64,000 nucleotides of DNA from Canna indica (lineage: Eukaryota; Streptophyta; Magnoliopsida; Zingiberales; Cannaceae). The stretch's first letter is position 1. Each line of letters begins with the position of its first letter. Below are positions 32,026 to 44,011 of this stretch, piece by piece. Made by a program: the position numbers and the translations under genes. The notes below the pieces were generated by a model. The model was not told the origin of the DNA and did no database searches. It saw only the letters and a list, made by a program, of their open reading frames with translations. Location of the stretch: assembly GCA_034359265.1 (NCBI GenBank), contig CP136895.1:52470001-52534000 (forward strand), read 5' to 3'.

Positions 32026-33443
32026 ATGGCACTAGAGTCGGTAATGTCTTCACCTCCTAGGTTCGATGAATCGAACTTTGGTCTTTGGAAGTCTAGAATG
32101 TACACTTACTTAAAGATTAGAGGTCTTGATGTTTATAACATGATTAAACTAGAATACATTGAACCTAAGGTTGACATGCATGACTAGAGTGAGCATGATA
32201 AGAAAATGTTTCAATTTAATGGAGATGCTATGTATAGCATTTTTTGTACCTTACCTAATAGCATCCTTGAAAAAGTCATGCATTGCACTACGGCTTTTGA
32301 TATTTGGGCAACATTAAATATATTATATGATTATGCTAAAACCGAAGAGCTTAATACTTTTGTTGAGGGTGGTGATGACAATGGTCATCCCCCTAGTACT
32401 AACCTCGGTTTTGATGCCCAAAGCATTTCTAGCCAAAGAAGCACAAGCAAGAATCGGAAACGGAAACTTAGGTGCTTCATTTGCCAAGAGACGGGACACA
32501 AGAAGATGAATTGTCCCCTCTTGAAGAAGAAATCCAAAAAGAAATGTGCTTCTTCATCCACATCTCAATCAAGTGAAGCCTCTTCTTGTCATGACAATGA
32601 AGCTACATCGAACTTTTGCCTCATGGGTCTTCGAAATGAGGTAAAATCTTCTGCTTCTAGTCATGATAGAAATCTTGATAGTGATAATAATGATAGTAGC
32701 TCAAATTCTTTAGGTATGACTTATGATGAGCTATTAGAAGAATCTAAGAAAATGTATGCCTTGCTTGTGAAAAAGAACAAGGAAAATAGAAAACTAAAGA
32801 AAGAAAATTTAAGGCTTAGTTCTCATGTGCATGAACTAAAAAATGAAAAATTGAATACAAGTACAATTTTTCCTTGCCATGATGATTTTAAGCTCGAAAT
32901 TGAGAATTTTAAAAGTGAGGTAAAAGACTTGAAAAATGAAAATGAAGGTTTGAAATAAAAAATGAAACTTAGAGTAATGATTTGAAAAATGATTTCAAAC
33001 TTGAGAATGAAAAATTGAAAGTTGAGAATTGCATGTTAAAATCTCAACTACATGCATTGCATAAATCCATGGATGAGTTGAGGAATGAGATGTAGGTTTT
33101 GAGTAGAAAAGTTAATGCTTCATCCTTTAAGAATTCTAGAAATCAAAGTGTCTCATTTAGGAAATCTCCAAACAAGAGTGCTCATGCTCATAATATTTCA
33201 CATGTTAAGCATTCTAACTTTAAACCTCATGTTCACAAAAATGATAAAAAGAAAGAATTTCATGGACATTATTTTTGTTGTGGCATGTATGGCCATGCAA
33301 TCTATGATTGTGCATTTAAGAAGAATCAAAGTGTTGCTAAGACACTTTGGATACCGAGGCCAACTAACCCCCAAGGACCCAAAGTCATTTGGGTACCAAA
33401 AATTTCATGCTCTATTGTAGGGGGAGCTACCACACAAGGGTAA
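32026..33443 (+). pseudogene. Element B: gag with two zinc knuckles
   Basis: Start ATG at 32026 (MALESVMSSPPRFDESNFGL, then WKSRM), the copia-type gag N-terminus. An in-frame TAG at 32185-32187 is followed in the same frame by a shortened capsid region (TAFDIWATLNILYD), the intact knuckle CFICQETGHKKMNC (about 32470), a Ser-rich segment and a long coiled-coil-like region to a stop at 32958. After a few disruptions the C-terminal part (33099-33443) has a second knuckle YFCCGMYGHAIYDC, in which the first Cys is Tyr. It ends KVIWVPKIS, the phrase that precedes protease in copia A (KKIWVPKM); here no protease follows. Confidence 0.88.
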
Positions 33444-33449
33444 AGGAGA

Positions 33450-36400
33450 TTGAAGAATTGAAGTTGACCATGGACTTGAATGATGAATCCTCCCTTAGTT
33501 GCAACTTCAAGCTACATTGATATCTTAGGTAAAGTTGCCATCATAATTATTCTGGTATCATCTTCTAACTTGAATTGTTTTACCTTAAGTTGAAGATTAT
33601 GGTACCATGGTTAATTTGAGTTGTTTTCCCGCTCTTGCTAAAGAGTTCTTTTGGAAATACTTTTGATTTTTGATTTTGATTTCCCGATCTCCTCGAAGAC
33701 CTATGTGGCCTGTAATGGGCCTAAGCGACCTTGCGGTTCTAAATCGTAGGCTAATTGTGGCCTTTTGGTTTTCAACCAATAGGAAGGGTTGGAGATCATG
33801 TTTTCATTAATATTTATTGTTTTTATGATCTCTCAAAATTTGTTTTGGTATAACTTGACTTTATTTAAAACGGATTTCAAACCATTTAGCAAAGTGATCT
33901 TTGATAATGATACTTGATGCATCTCTTTGCCTTTTTGGTTGAGTTAGCTTGCTAAGTAGCTATATTTTCTCTAAAATATTAGTGTAGCTTAATAACTAGG
34001 AAGGTTAATAACTAGGAAGGCTAAGTAGCTATTGGTTGAGTTTACTTGCAAGTTATAAGTATTTTAGGAAGGTTAATAACTAGGAAGGAAAAGATTAGTT
34101 TGGCAAATTATCATGTATAAGGTATAACCTTGATAAATTCAAAATCTTAGTGTTATACCTCAATGTTTAAGCTTAAATGATGTCTCAATACTCATTATTA
34201 GAATTGCATGTCAAAACCCTTGAATTCTCATGAGTAGGTAGGAATTTAGTACTTAGGCAAATTTCATTGAATGAAACTTGCTCTAGGTTGATATTCACTA
34301 TTAGAGACATTCTTCTTAAGTCCAAACTAGTTAAACATGTTTAGAGATCTTATTCCTCAAATAGTTTATATCTTAAGATCTCTTTGATTCATTTTGATAT
34401 CATGTCAATTCATTAAAATGAATCTCTACTATTTAGCATAGGTGAAAAGTTTTAAATGAAACTGTGCATTGAACCTTTGCTATTTAGTATGTTAGCTTAC
34501 TAGTTGGTATATAAATTCATTTTGATACTATTGAAGCCTACTTTCATGTTAAGAAAGTGGTAAACATTGAAGGTTATGCAATCATGAAGAAAAATGAAAA
34601 GTAAATGACAAGTTTGACAAATTCTATTGAAAGACGTATGGATTTAATTTTACAAAAATCTTAGTATAATACTTGAATATTTATGCTACAATGATGTCTC
34701 TATACTCATGATTGTTTTTGCATGATAAATATATGAAATTTCATGAGTAGGTAAAGTTTTGATATCTAAACAATTTCATGATATCTTGATTGAATGAAAC
34801 TTGCTCTAGGTTGAAATTTTTCTTTAGAGACTTCATTTTAAGTTGAAAATTGGATGAACATGTTTATGTATGTTAATAATTAGTTGTCATTTGCTTAAAA
34901 TTGAAAATTCATAAGAGATTGAGCAAATTGAAAACTAGTTCAATTTAGAGGACTTAAGTTTGAAAAAGTTTGACCCAAGTCAACAAATCGACTTGGACAC
35001 TTCATTTTAAGTCCAAAATTCATAAACATGTTTAGGAATAGGTATGACATGTTTCCATGCATTTAGAATAAAAAATTCATATGGATATGGATAAAATGAC
35101 ATAGAGGTGGTTTCATGAAAACCTCTTTTGAACCAAGTTGACCCAAGTCAACAAGTTGACTTAGAGGTCTCATTTTCAATCCATATTTGTGGAACATGTT
35201 TAGATTTACTCATGTTAGGTGTCCATAGGTTTAAGTTTGAAAAATCATGAGTAAATGATAAGATTGATACTTAGCAAGTTTCATGATAACTAGCTTAGTT
35301 TTGAATGAAACCATGCTAGGTTGATATCTTGACTTAAGGATATAATTTTCATTTCAAACTTGACATACTCTCTTTTACATGATCCTTTTATGGTGTCATA
35401 AAAGTTTGAATGAAAATTGAACATGTTTTAAGAATAACTAAAAATTACGGAATTGTCATTTCGACCAACATTTCGTATCAGCATTTTCAGTTATTTTAGA
35501 AAAATATAAGAAAAACCTTTTTAGATGATTCTTGAAACTGCACTTTTACTAAAAAATCTAGTTTATTGTGTAAAAATTTCAAAAAATTTCATCAAGAATC
35601 TGATTTATAATAGAATTTTGAAGTTGGATTTCAAAAATACAAAGTATCATCCTCTTGAAATATCAATCTTTTCCGATACTTTGTTTTCTCATCAAAAATT
35701 TCATATGAAAACTCATGTATACCATTTTGATTCATTGTCTAAAATCATTTACACCATTGCTTGAGTAAAATCATTCATAGGAATGATTTTGATAATTTGA
35801 ATGATAACTAGAAATATTTATTTTTTCATTGAAAACAATATAGGATGAAAAATGAACTTAGAAAATTCATTTTGAGTTCAAACTTGACACATGCATTTCA
35901 AATGACCATTCAATAATTGGAATCAAAAATTTTCATCCAACAATTGGTATTTTTGAAAACTTGAAGTATAGTTTAACCTAAGTCAACAAAGTGACTTAGA
36001 AATTTCATTTTAAGCCCAAACTTGATTCATAAATTTACATTCTCTCATGTTTGATGTCTAGATAGTTAAGATAGAGAAAACATGAGTAGATAACAAAACT
36101 TGATACTTAGCATCTTCATGTTTTCATGCTTAATTCAAATGAAATCGTGCTAAGTTAAAAGTTTGATTGAATGACATTAGTTTCACTTCAAACTTGATAT
36201 ACATGATTTAATTGACCATATCTTGATATTTTGAAAGTTTGAATGAAATCTAAAAGTATCATGAAAAAAATATGAGTACATTCATACTTGAGTGCATACA
36301 TGTTTTTGTTTTGAATTCAAATATTTAGTTTTGAACATATCATGTATGATTTTGTTTCATACCAAATATTTGTTTTTTTCATCCCCTTGGTTGAGATTGT

Positions 36401-36655
36401 CATGTTTCATGAAAAATCTTTAGAGTCTCAACTTCATTAAAAAATATTTGTTTTTCATTCCTTTGACTAGATTGACCTTTCTTACCCTTTTTGATTGATG
36501 TCAAAAGGGGGAGAAAATTATAAGTGAATGGGGAGAAAATTATAGGAAAAGGGGAGGAAAATATAGGAAGACCATGCATATAGATAGGGAGAGTTTATTT
36601 TTATAGATATGCATGTTGATAGGGGGAGAAATCCCTTAGATGATATCCTCTATGC
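33450..36655 (+). repeat. Element B non-coding interior with long degenerate direct repeats
   Basis: About 3.2 kb of AT-rich sequence with no protein domain. A phrase of about 100 bases (CATGAGTAGGTAA, GATACTTAGCAA, TTTCATG, TTGAATGAAAC.TGCTAGGTT, GATAT) recurs near 34230, 34740, 35245 and 36085. Another (CCAAGTCAACAA, then GACTTAGA..TTCATTTTAAG) recurs near 34975, 35150 and 35980. The interval is about 510 bases for the first three. A short repeat (TAATAACTAGGAAGG) lies at 33990-34090. Confidence 0.7.
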
Positions 36656-36657
36656 TT

Positions 36658-38882
36658 TTTTTTTTAAGAAAAAGAAAACCCAGAGGTTGGTCACTCCCTG
36701 CTCAGCTGAGAGGGTAGAGAAAGCAGAGGACTAAACGTCGTGCATTCCTCGCCTTCAACAAAATAGGAATATATCCCAACATGAGCATCAACTTCTTTAT
36801 TAATAACCATCAACCTGTTTACAAAGTCATCATCTAATACATCATTGAGAAAAGACTGAATGCTAATATTGTTTTTGACAGCATGCATTACCAAAGAGTA
36901 AGAAAGGATTAACAAATTGTTACATTTTATTACTCTAGAGCCAGTTGAAGGCAAAGAATCCCCTTGGTCATTCTTCCATATATGAATAGTAGACTCTGAA
37001 GACAACAGCTGGTGTTAGTTTTCAGAGCATGTTTAGCCAAGTTATGAGCTTCCACATTCAAATCCCTATTGATATGAAACCAACCTTGAATTTGCAAGTT
37101 GCTAGATTGTAGAGTGATGTCAGAAATGAGGTAACTTAAGGACCAAGGGGATTTAAATTTCCTCTTCAGAATATTTGTAAGTCTCAAGCAGTCCGAGAAC
37201 ACTTTGATGTGCTTGATTACCCTGGATTTTAGCAAGGAGAATGCTGATCCATAGAGCCTAGGTTTCAACTGCTAACGGGGAGACAGCTTTGCCATTACTC
37301 ATCCCCTTGAGGATTATCCTGTTATCATTGTCAGTAAAATGAAACCCAAACCCAGCTATCTTACTATCATTCCAAGCAGCATCAAAATGAATATTGAAGT
37401 ATCTGGAGTGGTTTTGGGAATTTGTTTGTATAATTTTCCTGGCATAAGATTGAGTCTTTGTTCCTGGAGGTTCCACATCTAATTCTGGATAATGAAGGTG
37501 TTCCTTTGGGATGTTGCATTCATGGGGCATTTTACAAACAGTAGTATCTGATAAGGCTCTCCATATAAGATTTTTTATGGTAGATTTTTTCTTTTTGAAA
37601 CAGCCATCATTCCTATTTTTCCATAAGTGTCATAAGTCTGCTATTATACTACCAATCAGAGCATCTTTGCAAGGTTTAGCCAGACCCTTACCCTCTTCAA
37701 GCCATCTTCCATTGTGACAGGAGTCTTTGAATTCAAATTTGTATCCCAGAGTACTTTCAAAATCATTCCAAAATGCCATAGCAAATTCACATTTAAACAG
37801 TATATGGTCAGAACTATCTTCATGCATGTTACAGATAAAACATTTGCATTGCTCAACTTTTGTAAATATGGAAAGGTAACAGGTAGTAGGGAGTCTTCCT
37901 AAAAGCAATTTCCAGGCAAAGGTTTTTGCCTTAGGGATGACCAAAGCATTCCAAAGCCATTTCCAATTAAAGTTGAGGCTACATAAGGTACCTTCATTCT
38001 CTTTAAGAAAATTGTAGGCAATCTTGGAATTAAGTTTGCCTTTCTCATTGCAAGACCATATCCACTTATCCTTCTCATCATGTTTAGGTAAGTAGATATT
38101 CTGGATCCTTTCTTTAAGAGGGGGGCCAAATATCCCTGTTGATAGTAAGTTCTGAAACTGATTTAAAGCTTTGAATTTTCTAAGTATCAATGTAGGTAGG
38201 CCACCAATTGAAAGGGATGTTACCAATCCAGGGGTCCCCCATAATATCAGTATCAACACCATTGCCAATTTTCTTTGCTAAACCCAGTTTCAGCTTTTAA
38301 ATTGAGCTTTGAATACTTTTGAAAGTCCATGACCTATTTCTGAAGTTAGTATTTTTCCAAGGGTGCAAATCTTTGTATCTTGCCAATAATAATTTTGACC
38401 AGGGAAGCTCCTTTTTGTTAAGCAAAGGCAAAATCCTTCTAGCTTATAGACGTCTTAATGATGGATAAGTCTCTGACACCAAGACCTCCATTCAGCTTAC
38501 TGAAAGTTATTCTTTTCCAATTCACCAAGTGGATTCCCTTCTTCTTGATGTTGTGACTCCAGAAGAAATTTTTCAGCATGTTCTTATATTTCTCAATTAC
38601 TTTGTCATTGACATGAGAAGTGGCTAGCGTGTGAATTGGTATTGAGTTCATGACTGAATTCAAGAGAGTTATCTTGCCAGCTTGTGATATAGATCTCCCA
38701 GCCTAACTTTCAATTATGTTTATGCACTTATCCATTAATAAGTTTTGATGGTTTGTAGATAGCCTCTTCTTGTCAATAAAAGTGCCAAGGTACTTCAAGG
38801 GCAGGGTCCCTTCCTTAATATTGAAGATACTGCAGATGTCAGCCTTAATACTTGTGAGACAGTTGCCATGGAATATGATTTC
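36658..38882 (-). mobile_element. 5'-truncated L1-type LINE inserted in element B
   Basis: Minus strand. The 3' end is a short poly-A tract (poly-T at 36656-36665 on the plus strand), and the 5' end is truncated inside reverse transcriptase near 38882. A target-site duplication of 15 bases, atatcctctatgctt, lies at 36643-36657 and 38883-38897. This is the hallmark of target-primed reverse transcription. About 2.2 kb long. Confidence 0.95.
36691..38882 (-). pseudogene. LINE ORF2 C-terminal part: RT thumb, zf-RVT, RNase H
   Basis: Minus-strand blocks in order: the reverse transcriptase C-terminal region (LPLKYLGTFIDKKRL, about 38820; then KIITLLNSVMNS.. and NGGLGVRDLS, 38663-38439); the zinc-binding zf-RVT domain (38268-37630, with AKTFAWKLLLGRLPT, CFICN and SSDHILFKCEFA); and a plant-type RNase H (37530-36760, with HFDAAWND, FSDCLRL and NVEAHNLAKHAL). 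A stop lies after AVET near 37260. The polymerase palm and endonuclease are lost by 5' truncation. Frame changes near 38270 and 37260 prevent translation. Confidence 0.93.
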
Positions 38883-38948
38883 ATATCCTCTATGCTTTAA
38901 TGTATATATTTTATTAAGGATGTTTGTCATCATCAAAAAGAGGGAGAT

Positions 38949-40448
38949 TGTTGGCTTTAGGTTTTCAACCTTGGTCTTAATCTTGGTTTTGATGATAACA
39001 AACATGGAACTAATATTTCGTTGAGAAATCTTTCAGGTTCCATATCGAGTAGCGTTCGATGTCCTCGATCGGATAAATCGGAGAAATCGATAAATCAGAA
39101 GGACATTGACCGTCGTGCTCGAGTTCGTCGTGGAATTTCTCGAAGCTCGATGAGTGCACCAAAGTCGCATTGGACGAGTCCAAAGATCAAATGAAAAGCT
39201 CTCCAAGTTGATGCTCGTTGAAAGCCGGAACCCGAAAATGAAGCACGCAAGAAAAACGTCTGAAAAATCAATATCAGCCTATGTTCGGTCGACCGGTCGA
39301 TCGACCGAAGAGTGTAAGAAAAAAGGCAGTAGCCCTTTCGGTCGACCGAACAATGCCAAAAATTGGCATGGGCTACTTCGATCGGCCGGGCGGTCGACCG
39401 GCGATCGACCGACAGAGGCCAAAACCTGGTAGAGGACACGTCGGTCGACCGGACTGCATATCGCCATAGACGCAACTTGCGTCGGTTGACCAGGCGGTCG
39501 ACCGGATTGCGGGAATGCAAGATTTGCGTCTGGCGATCGACCCTTCGATCGACCGCATAAAGAGAATATGCAGCGGTCGATCAGTCGGTCGACTGGCCAA
39601 TCGACCGAGCGACTGTAACGGCTAGATTTTAGCCCGTTGAGCTGACATTTCTTTGAGAGGGTATAAATATACCTCATCTAACTCATTTAACCTCTCTCTC
39701 CCACGCTTACAGATTTTATTGAGCAATTAAAAGGGAGTTTAAGCCTTCGAAGAAATTGATTGCAGTGCGCTCTACTCTTTCGTCAATGTTCTTCTTCAAG
39801 CGCCAACTGCTCCTCAACTCGAGATTTGATTTGAGCTCTACTACTCGGCGAGTTGGAGGTTCCATGGCTTGAAAAAGAGCTTTTAATCTTGGTTTACCTT
39901 TTTAGCTCTTTTCATTATAATTTTAACTATATTTTGAACTTGTTTTTATTGGATTTGTGCGTGTGATAGACCTAGGATTGTTAGGTCTTGTTGTGTGAGT
40001 GGTTACCTTGCTGTGAAGGTGTAAAGCCACTTGTGTAAACCATGTTTTACTAGGATTAGTCGAGTTGTCCCTTAGGGTTGAGGTGGAAGAGTGCTCTCGG
40101 TAAGAAGACGGTGACTTCCGGGTGTGGAAGTGCCTTAGGTCAAGAGTGCGACTCTTCGAGTCAAAGTCCTCATTGTAAGGGAAACAAGAATTAATCTAGT
40201 AAACCTAGTTTGAAAATCCTAAGCAGGGTGCTTAGGTAGTGGAGTAGGCATTGGGGCCGAACCACTATAAATTTGTGTGTTTGCCTTGTTACTCTATTTT
40301 GTCCTTAATTGTTTATCTTGCTTCCGCATCCAATCGTAAAATTGCAATTTATCTAAATGATTTGAGAAACGATTAAAATTGGATTTAGGCTAATTAATTT
40401 TGTTAACACACTATTCACCCCCCCTCTAGTGTTGCCATTTCGACTACA
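38949..40448 (+). repeat. Element B 3' LTR
   Basis: 1500 bp, direct repeat of 30498-31957. The palindrome array at 39285-39610 has more intact copies than the 5' LTR (for example GGTCGACCGGTCGATCGACC near 39287). TATA block at 39657-39675. It ends CATTTCGACTACA followed by ggaag. Confidence 0.95.
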
Positions 40449-42120
40449 GGAAGCTCTACCACCTCTCCCCAAAGGGTAACAATTGATAAGGGATCATCCA
40501 ATGGATCAAGTCATTGGTGAACCATCAACGGGAGTGGTAACACGCTCTAAACTTAAGAATATTTGTCAATATGTAGCGTTCATGTCTCAAGTAGAGCCAA
40601 AAAACATTAAGGAAGCAATAGAAGTTGAATTTTGGGTAATAACTATGCAAGAAGAACTTAATGAATTTGTTAGGATTGAAGTATGGGACTTAGTACCTAG
40701 ACCTAGCGGACAAACCGTGATTGGGACTAAATGGGTGTTTAGAAATAAGTTAGATGAAGGAGGTCTAGTCATTATAAACAAAGCTAGGTTAGTGGCCCAA
40801 GGGTACAATCAAGAAGAAGGAATCGATTATAATTAAACTTATGCTCTCGTAGCTAGATTAGAGGCAATTCGTATGCTTTTAGCTTATGCTAGTTTTAAAG
40901 GCTTTAAACTTTTTCAAATGGATGTTAAAAGTGCGTTTTTAAATGGTTTTATCAATGAAGAATTTTTTGTTGAACAACCCCCCGGATTTGAAAGTTTTGA
41001 GTTTCCAAATCATATTTTTAAACTTAAAAATGCTTTATATGGCTTAAATCAAGCCCCAAGGGCTTAGTACGAAAGACTTTCCACATTTTTGATAAATCAA
41101 GGCTTTAGCATTGGAAAAATCGATGTCTCTCTGTTTATAAAACATAATAAAAATGATATTTTACTTGTGCAAATTTATGTTGATGATATAATATTTGGTA
41201 CTATTAATGAATTGTTTTGTGAGTGATTTGCAAAGTGCATGCAAGAAGAGTTTGAGATGAACATAATGGGAGAACTTTCTTTCTACTTGGTCTCCAAATC
41301 AAGCAAACCAACTAAGGAATCTTCATAAATCAAGCTAAGTACACAAAGGAGCTCATCAAAAGGTTTGGGTTGAATGAACCCAAGATAGCTTCTACACCAA
41401 TGAGCACATCCATCAAGCTTGACAAAGATGAAGATGGTGTCAAAGTAGATGAAAAACGATATCGAGGTATGATTGGTAGCATTCTCTATTTAACTGCAAG
41501 TAGACCCGATATTATGTTTAGTGTTTGTGCATGTGCTACGTTTCAATCTTGTCCTAGAATGTCTCACTTGAGTGTGGTCAAACGCATATTGAGATATTTG
41601 AAGGACATGATTGACTTAGGATTATGGTATCCGTGTAATACATCTTTTGATTTAATTGGTTTTTCTAATGCCAATTTTGCCGGGTGTAAAGTAGATCAAA
41701 AAAGCACTAGTGGGTGTTGTCAATTCCTATGGATGAGTCTTGTCTCTTGGTTTCCAAAGAAACAAAACTCAGTTGCACTTTCAACCACCGAAGCGGAATA
41801 CATCGCTGCGGCTAGTTGCTGTGCACAAGTCCTTTGGATGAAACAAACTCTTCTAGATTATGGACTTAAGTATTCATGTATACTTATACATTGTGATAAC
41901 ACTAGTGCAATCAACTTGACAAAAAATCTTGTTTTACCCTCTAGGACCAAGCATATTGATCTAAGGCACTATTTTCTTAGGGATAATGTAGCCAAGGGAA
42001 ATATATATGTGGAATTCGTATCCACCGACAAATAACTTGCGGATATATTCACAAAACCCTTAGGTGAAGAAAGCTTTACAAACTTAAGAATTCAATTAGG
42101 AATTTATGCTTTTCCTAGTG
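40449..42120 (+). pseudogene. Copia A: reverse transcriptase and RNase H
   Basis: Resumes after element B. Reverse transcriptase reads MQEELNEFVRIEVWDLVPRP, GTKWVFRNKLDEGG, RLVAQGYNQEEGIDYN, then a stop where TF.PVAR is expected. FQMDVKSAFLNG holds the first catalytic Asp and YVDDIIFGT (41176-41187) the catalytic pair. Stops follow at about 41067 (Trp codon to TAG) and 41225. RNase H (41370-42035) reads YLTASRPDIMFSV, FSNANFAGCKVDQKSTSG, LSTTEAEYIAA and HCDNTSAINL, ending LADIFTKPL and then the 3' untranslated region to the polypurine tract at 42567. Confidence 0.93.
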
Positions 42121-42579
42121 GTTAAAAATATATTAAAAAAATTTAAAAATATACATATCTTTTGAAAAATTGCATTTCGTATGGTATCATCACACTTATG
42201 TATTGCCTTGTAATGGGGCATTGCGACTTATTGATGTTTGCCTTCTATAGGCTAACATTAATAGGAATGACTATACTGATAGATGATACTCAGTTTTATA
42301 GCTTTCTTGGTTTTAATGATGAAACTCATTAATAGTACTTTAGTTCTTGCCCTTTTTGATTGATGTCAAAAGGGGGAGAAAAAAATAAGGTCACATTTGT
42401 TTTTTGATGCATATAGATAGGGGGAGTTACAAACATAATATGCATATTGATAGGGGGAGTATATGTTATGTTGTGAATCATGTTATGTATGCCTTAACTC
42501 AAACTCACAAATGACACTTAGTCTTTTTTTTATATATAAAATTTCATGTTGTGTTTGTCATCATCAAAAAGGGGGAGAT
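42120..42579 (+). other. Copia A 3' untranslated region and polypurine tracts
   Basis: Non-coding, with three purine-rich tracts (AAAAGGGGGAGAAAAAAA near 42368, TAGGGGGAG near 42418 and 42455, and AAAAAGGGGGAGA at 42567-42579). The last abuts the LTR and is the probable plus-strand primer. Confidence 0.75.
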
Positions 42580-43840
42580 TGTTGGCCCAAGGGTTCCCCC
42601 TAGGCTTTGATCTCTATTTTGATGATAACAAACAAGTATTTAATATATGTGCGTAGTTTTGAGTTCAGGTTGAGGTTGCGATAAGCACGCGAACTTCGCT
42701 TAGAGAATCGCAAAAATCGTCAAGAATGGCTCAGATGCAGATTAAGAAGATTCCTTGTAATATATCCCTAGGATCTTATCCCAAGCCTATTTGTAAAGTT
42801 ATCTAAGTCAAAACTTAGTAACAAAACCCAAGAAAAAGCGTGTAACAAAGCAAATGTAAAAATCAGCCTCAGCCCAGGTTCAATCGACCGATCGGTCAAC
42901 CGAACAAGGCAAAAAAATGGTAGTAGCCATTTTGGTCGACCGGTTGATTGACCAAACAATGCCAAAAATTAGTAGTGGCTACTTCGGTCGACTGAACAGG
43001 GCCAAAATCCGGTAGAAGCTAAATCAGTCGACTGATCGGTCGACCGGACAACAGAGGAGCTAAAATGCGATAAAGTTGGTCGACCATCGGGTCGACCGAA
43101 CAGAGCGGCAGAAGGCCAGAACGCTAGCAGCCGCTGGGCAGTCGATCGGTCGGTCGACCGACGATCGACCGGCAAGCGATCGGTCTGCGTCCAACGGGCG
43201 AAAAAATGTCCATTGAAGAGCCGTTTCGTGGGAGGGGTTATAAATACCCCTCACCAACCTTCATTAAACCTCTCTAACAATTGAGATAAGCTTCCAAAGT
43301 GTGATTTGTGCCTTCTAAGCTTGATTGGCTCGCGCATGCATCTCCGATCGACGACTTCTCTCAAGCAAGCTCTTAGCCTTGGTTTACTCCTTAGATCTTT
43401 TCATTGTAATTTTAATTGTTATTTGAACTTATTTTTCATTGATTAGCTTGCTAGGTGTGCTAGTGTAAACACTTAGGGTTTACTTTGTAGAATTGTGTTT
43501 TGCCTAGGTGAATAGGTTTGAGGAGTTCTCAAAGGATTGAGAACTGAGTCATTGGTTGTATTCAAAGGGAAACACAAAGTCTATAAAGGGTTTAGTTTGA
43601 AATCATTGGTGTGGAGCCAAGGTACTGGAGTAAGCGGTTGGCCGAACCACTATACTTTCTTGTGTTTCCATTACTTTGTGTGTTTGCTTACAATTATGTT
43701 TCATACTCGCAAACAAACATCACTTAGTTGCACTTACGTTTGGTTGAAGTTGTAATCGATTCAAAAAGAAATTGAAGTAGAAGGGTGAAGTAACCCAACA
43801 CTATTCAACCCCCCCTTCTAGTGTGGGTTTTCACTCAACA
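42580..43840 (+). repeat. Copia A 3' LTR
   Basis: 1261 bp, direct repeat of 26025-27404. Palindrome array 42885-43195; palindromic TATA 43232-43252. Relative to the 5' copy it has lost about 80 bp near 43365 and part of the palindrome array. Followed by the duplication aacct. Confidence 0.95.
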
Positions 43841-44011
43841 AACCTAGCATGCCAAATCACAGAAATGTGACAAATAAAATTTTCCAAAATTTTTCTACAT
43901 AAATTGCTTACCCAAGTTCAATCCCGAAGCTTTCTGCCAATCCTCTCTAACTCGGGCCTACGGTCCCCCACTCAAGAATAAAATAATATTATTAAAATTT
44001 TGGGCATTACA

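Larger units (their letters stand above)
30498..40448 (+). mobile_element. Element B: gag-only LTR retrotransposon (TR-GAG-like) inserted in copia A
   Basis: LTRs at 30498-31957 and 38949-40448 start TGTTGGCTTTAGG and end CATTTCGACTACA. A perfect duplication ggaag flanks it (30493-30497, 40449-40453). The primer site TTGGTATCACAGC is at 31959 and the polypurine tract AAAAAGAGGGAGA just before 38949. The interior has a gag gene (32026-33443) but no protease, integrase, reverse transcriptase or RNase H of copia type. A LINE occupies 36658-38882. It needs pol from another element. Confidence 0.94.
26025..43840 (+). mobile_element. Copia A, complete Ty1/copia retrotransposon with nested element B
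   Basis: Two LTRs (26025-27404 and 42580-43840) start TGTTGGCCCAAGGG and end TTTTCACTCAACA. The primer site (TTGGTATCAGAGC, 27406) and polypurine tract (AAAAAGGGGGAGA, 42567-42579) are in place. A perfect 5-bp duplication aacct flanks it (26020-26024, 43841-43845). Internal order is gag, protease, integrase, reverse transcriptase, RNase H. Pol is split at 30497/40449 by element B. Several stops make it non-autonomous now. Confidence 0.96.
20215..44011 (-). mobile_element. Gypsy D LTR, split by a Mutator element, a patchwork insert and copia A
   Basis: On the minus strand the LTR starts TGTAATGCCCAAAATTTT (44011) and ends ...GGGGTGTGACA (20215). Its own sequence occupies 43841-44011, 26024-about 25380, about 24030-22303 and 20410-20215, roughly 2.7 kb in total. 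Start, end and adjoining tRNA-Met primer site are typical of Ty3/gypsy LTRs. A TATA-like TCTATAAATTAGAG lies at about 25877-25889 on the minus strand, followed by GC-rich leader. Two tandem-repeat blocks lie within it (22852-23049 and 23740-23955). The extents of its pieces near 24030 and 25380 are approximate. Confidence 0.72.

Noticed and set aside
39279..39677. Arg/Ser-rich open frames up to 141 residues over the LTR palindrome arrays
   Set aside because: They come from the low stop-codon content of GGTCGACC repeats on both strands and are not conserved as proteins between LTR copies.
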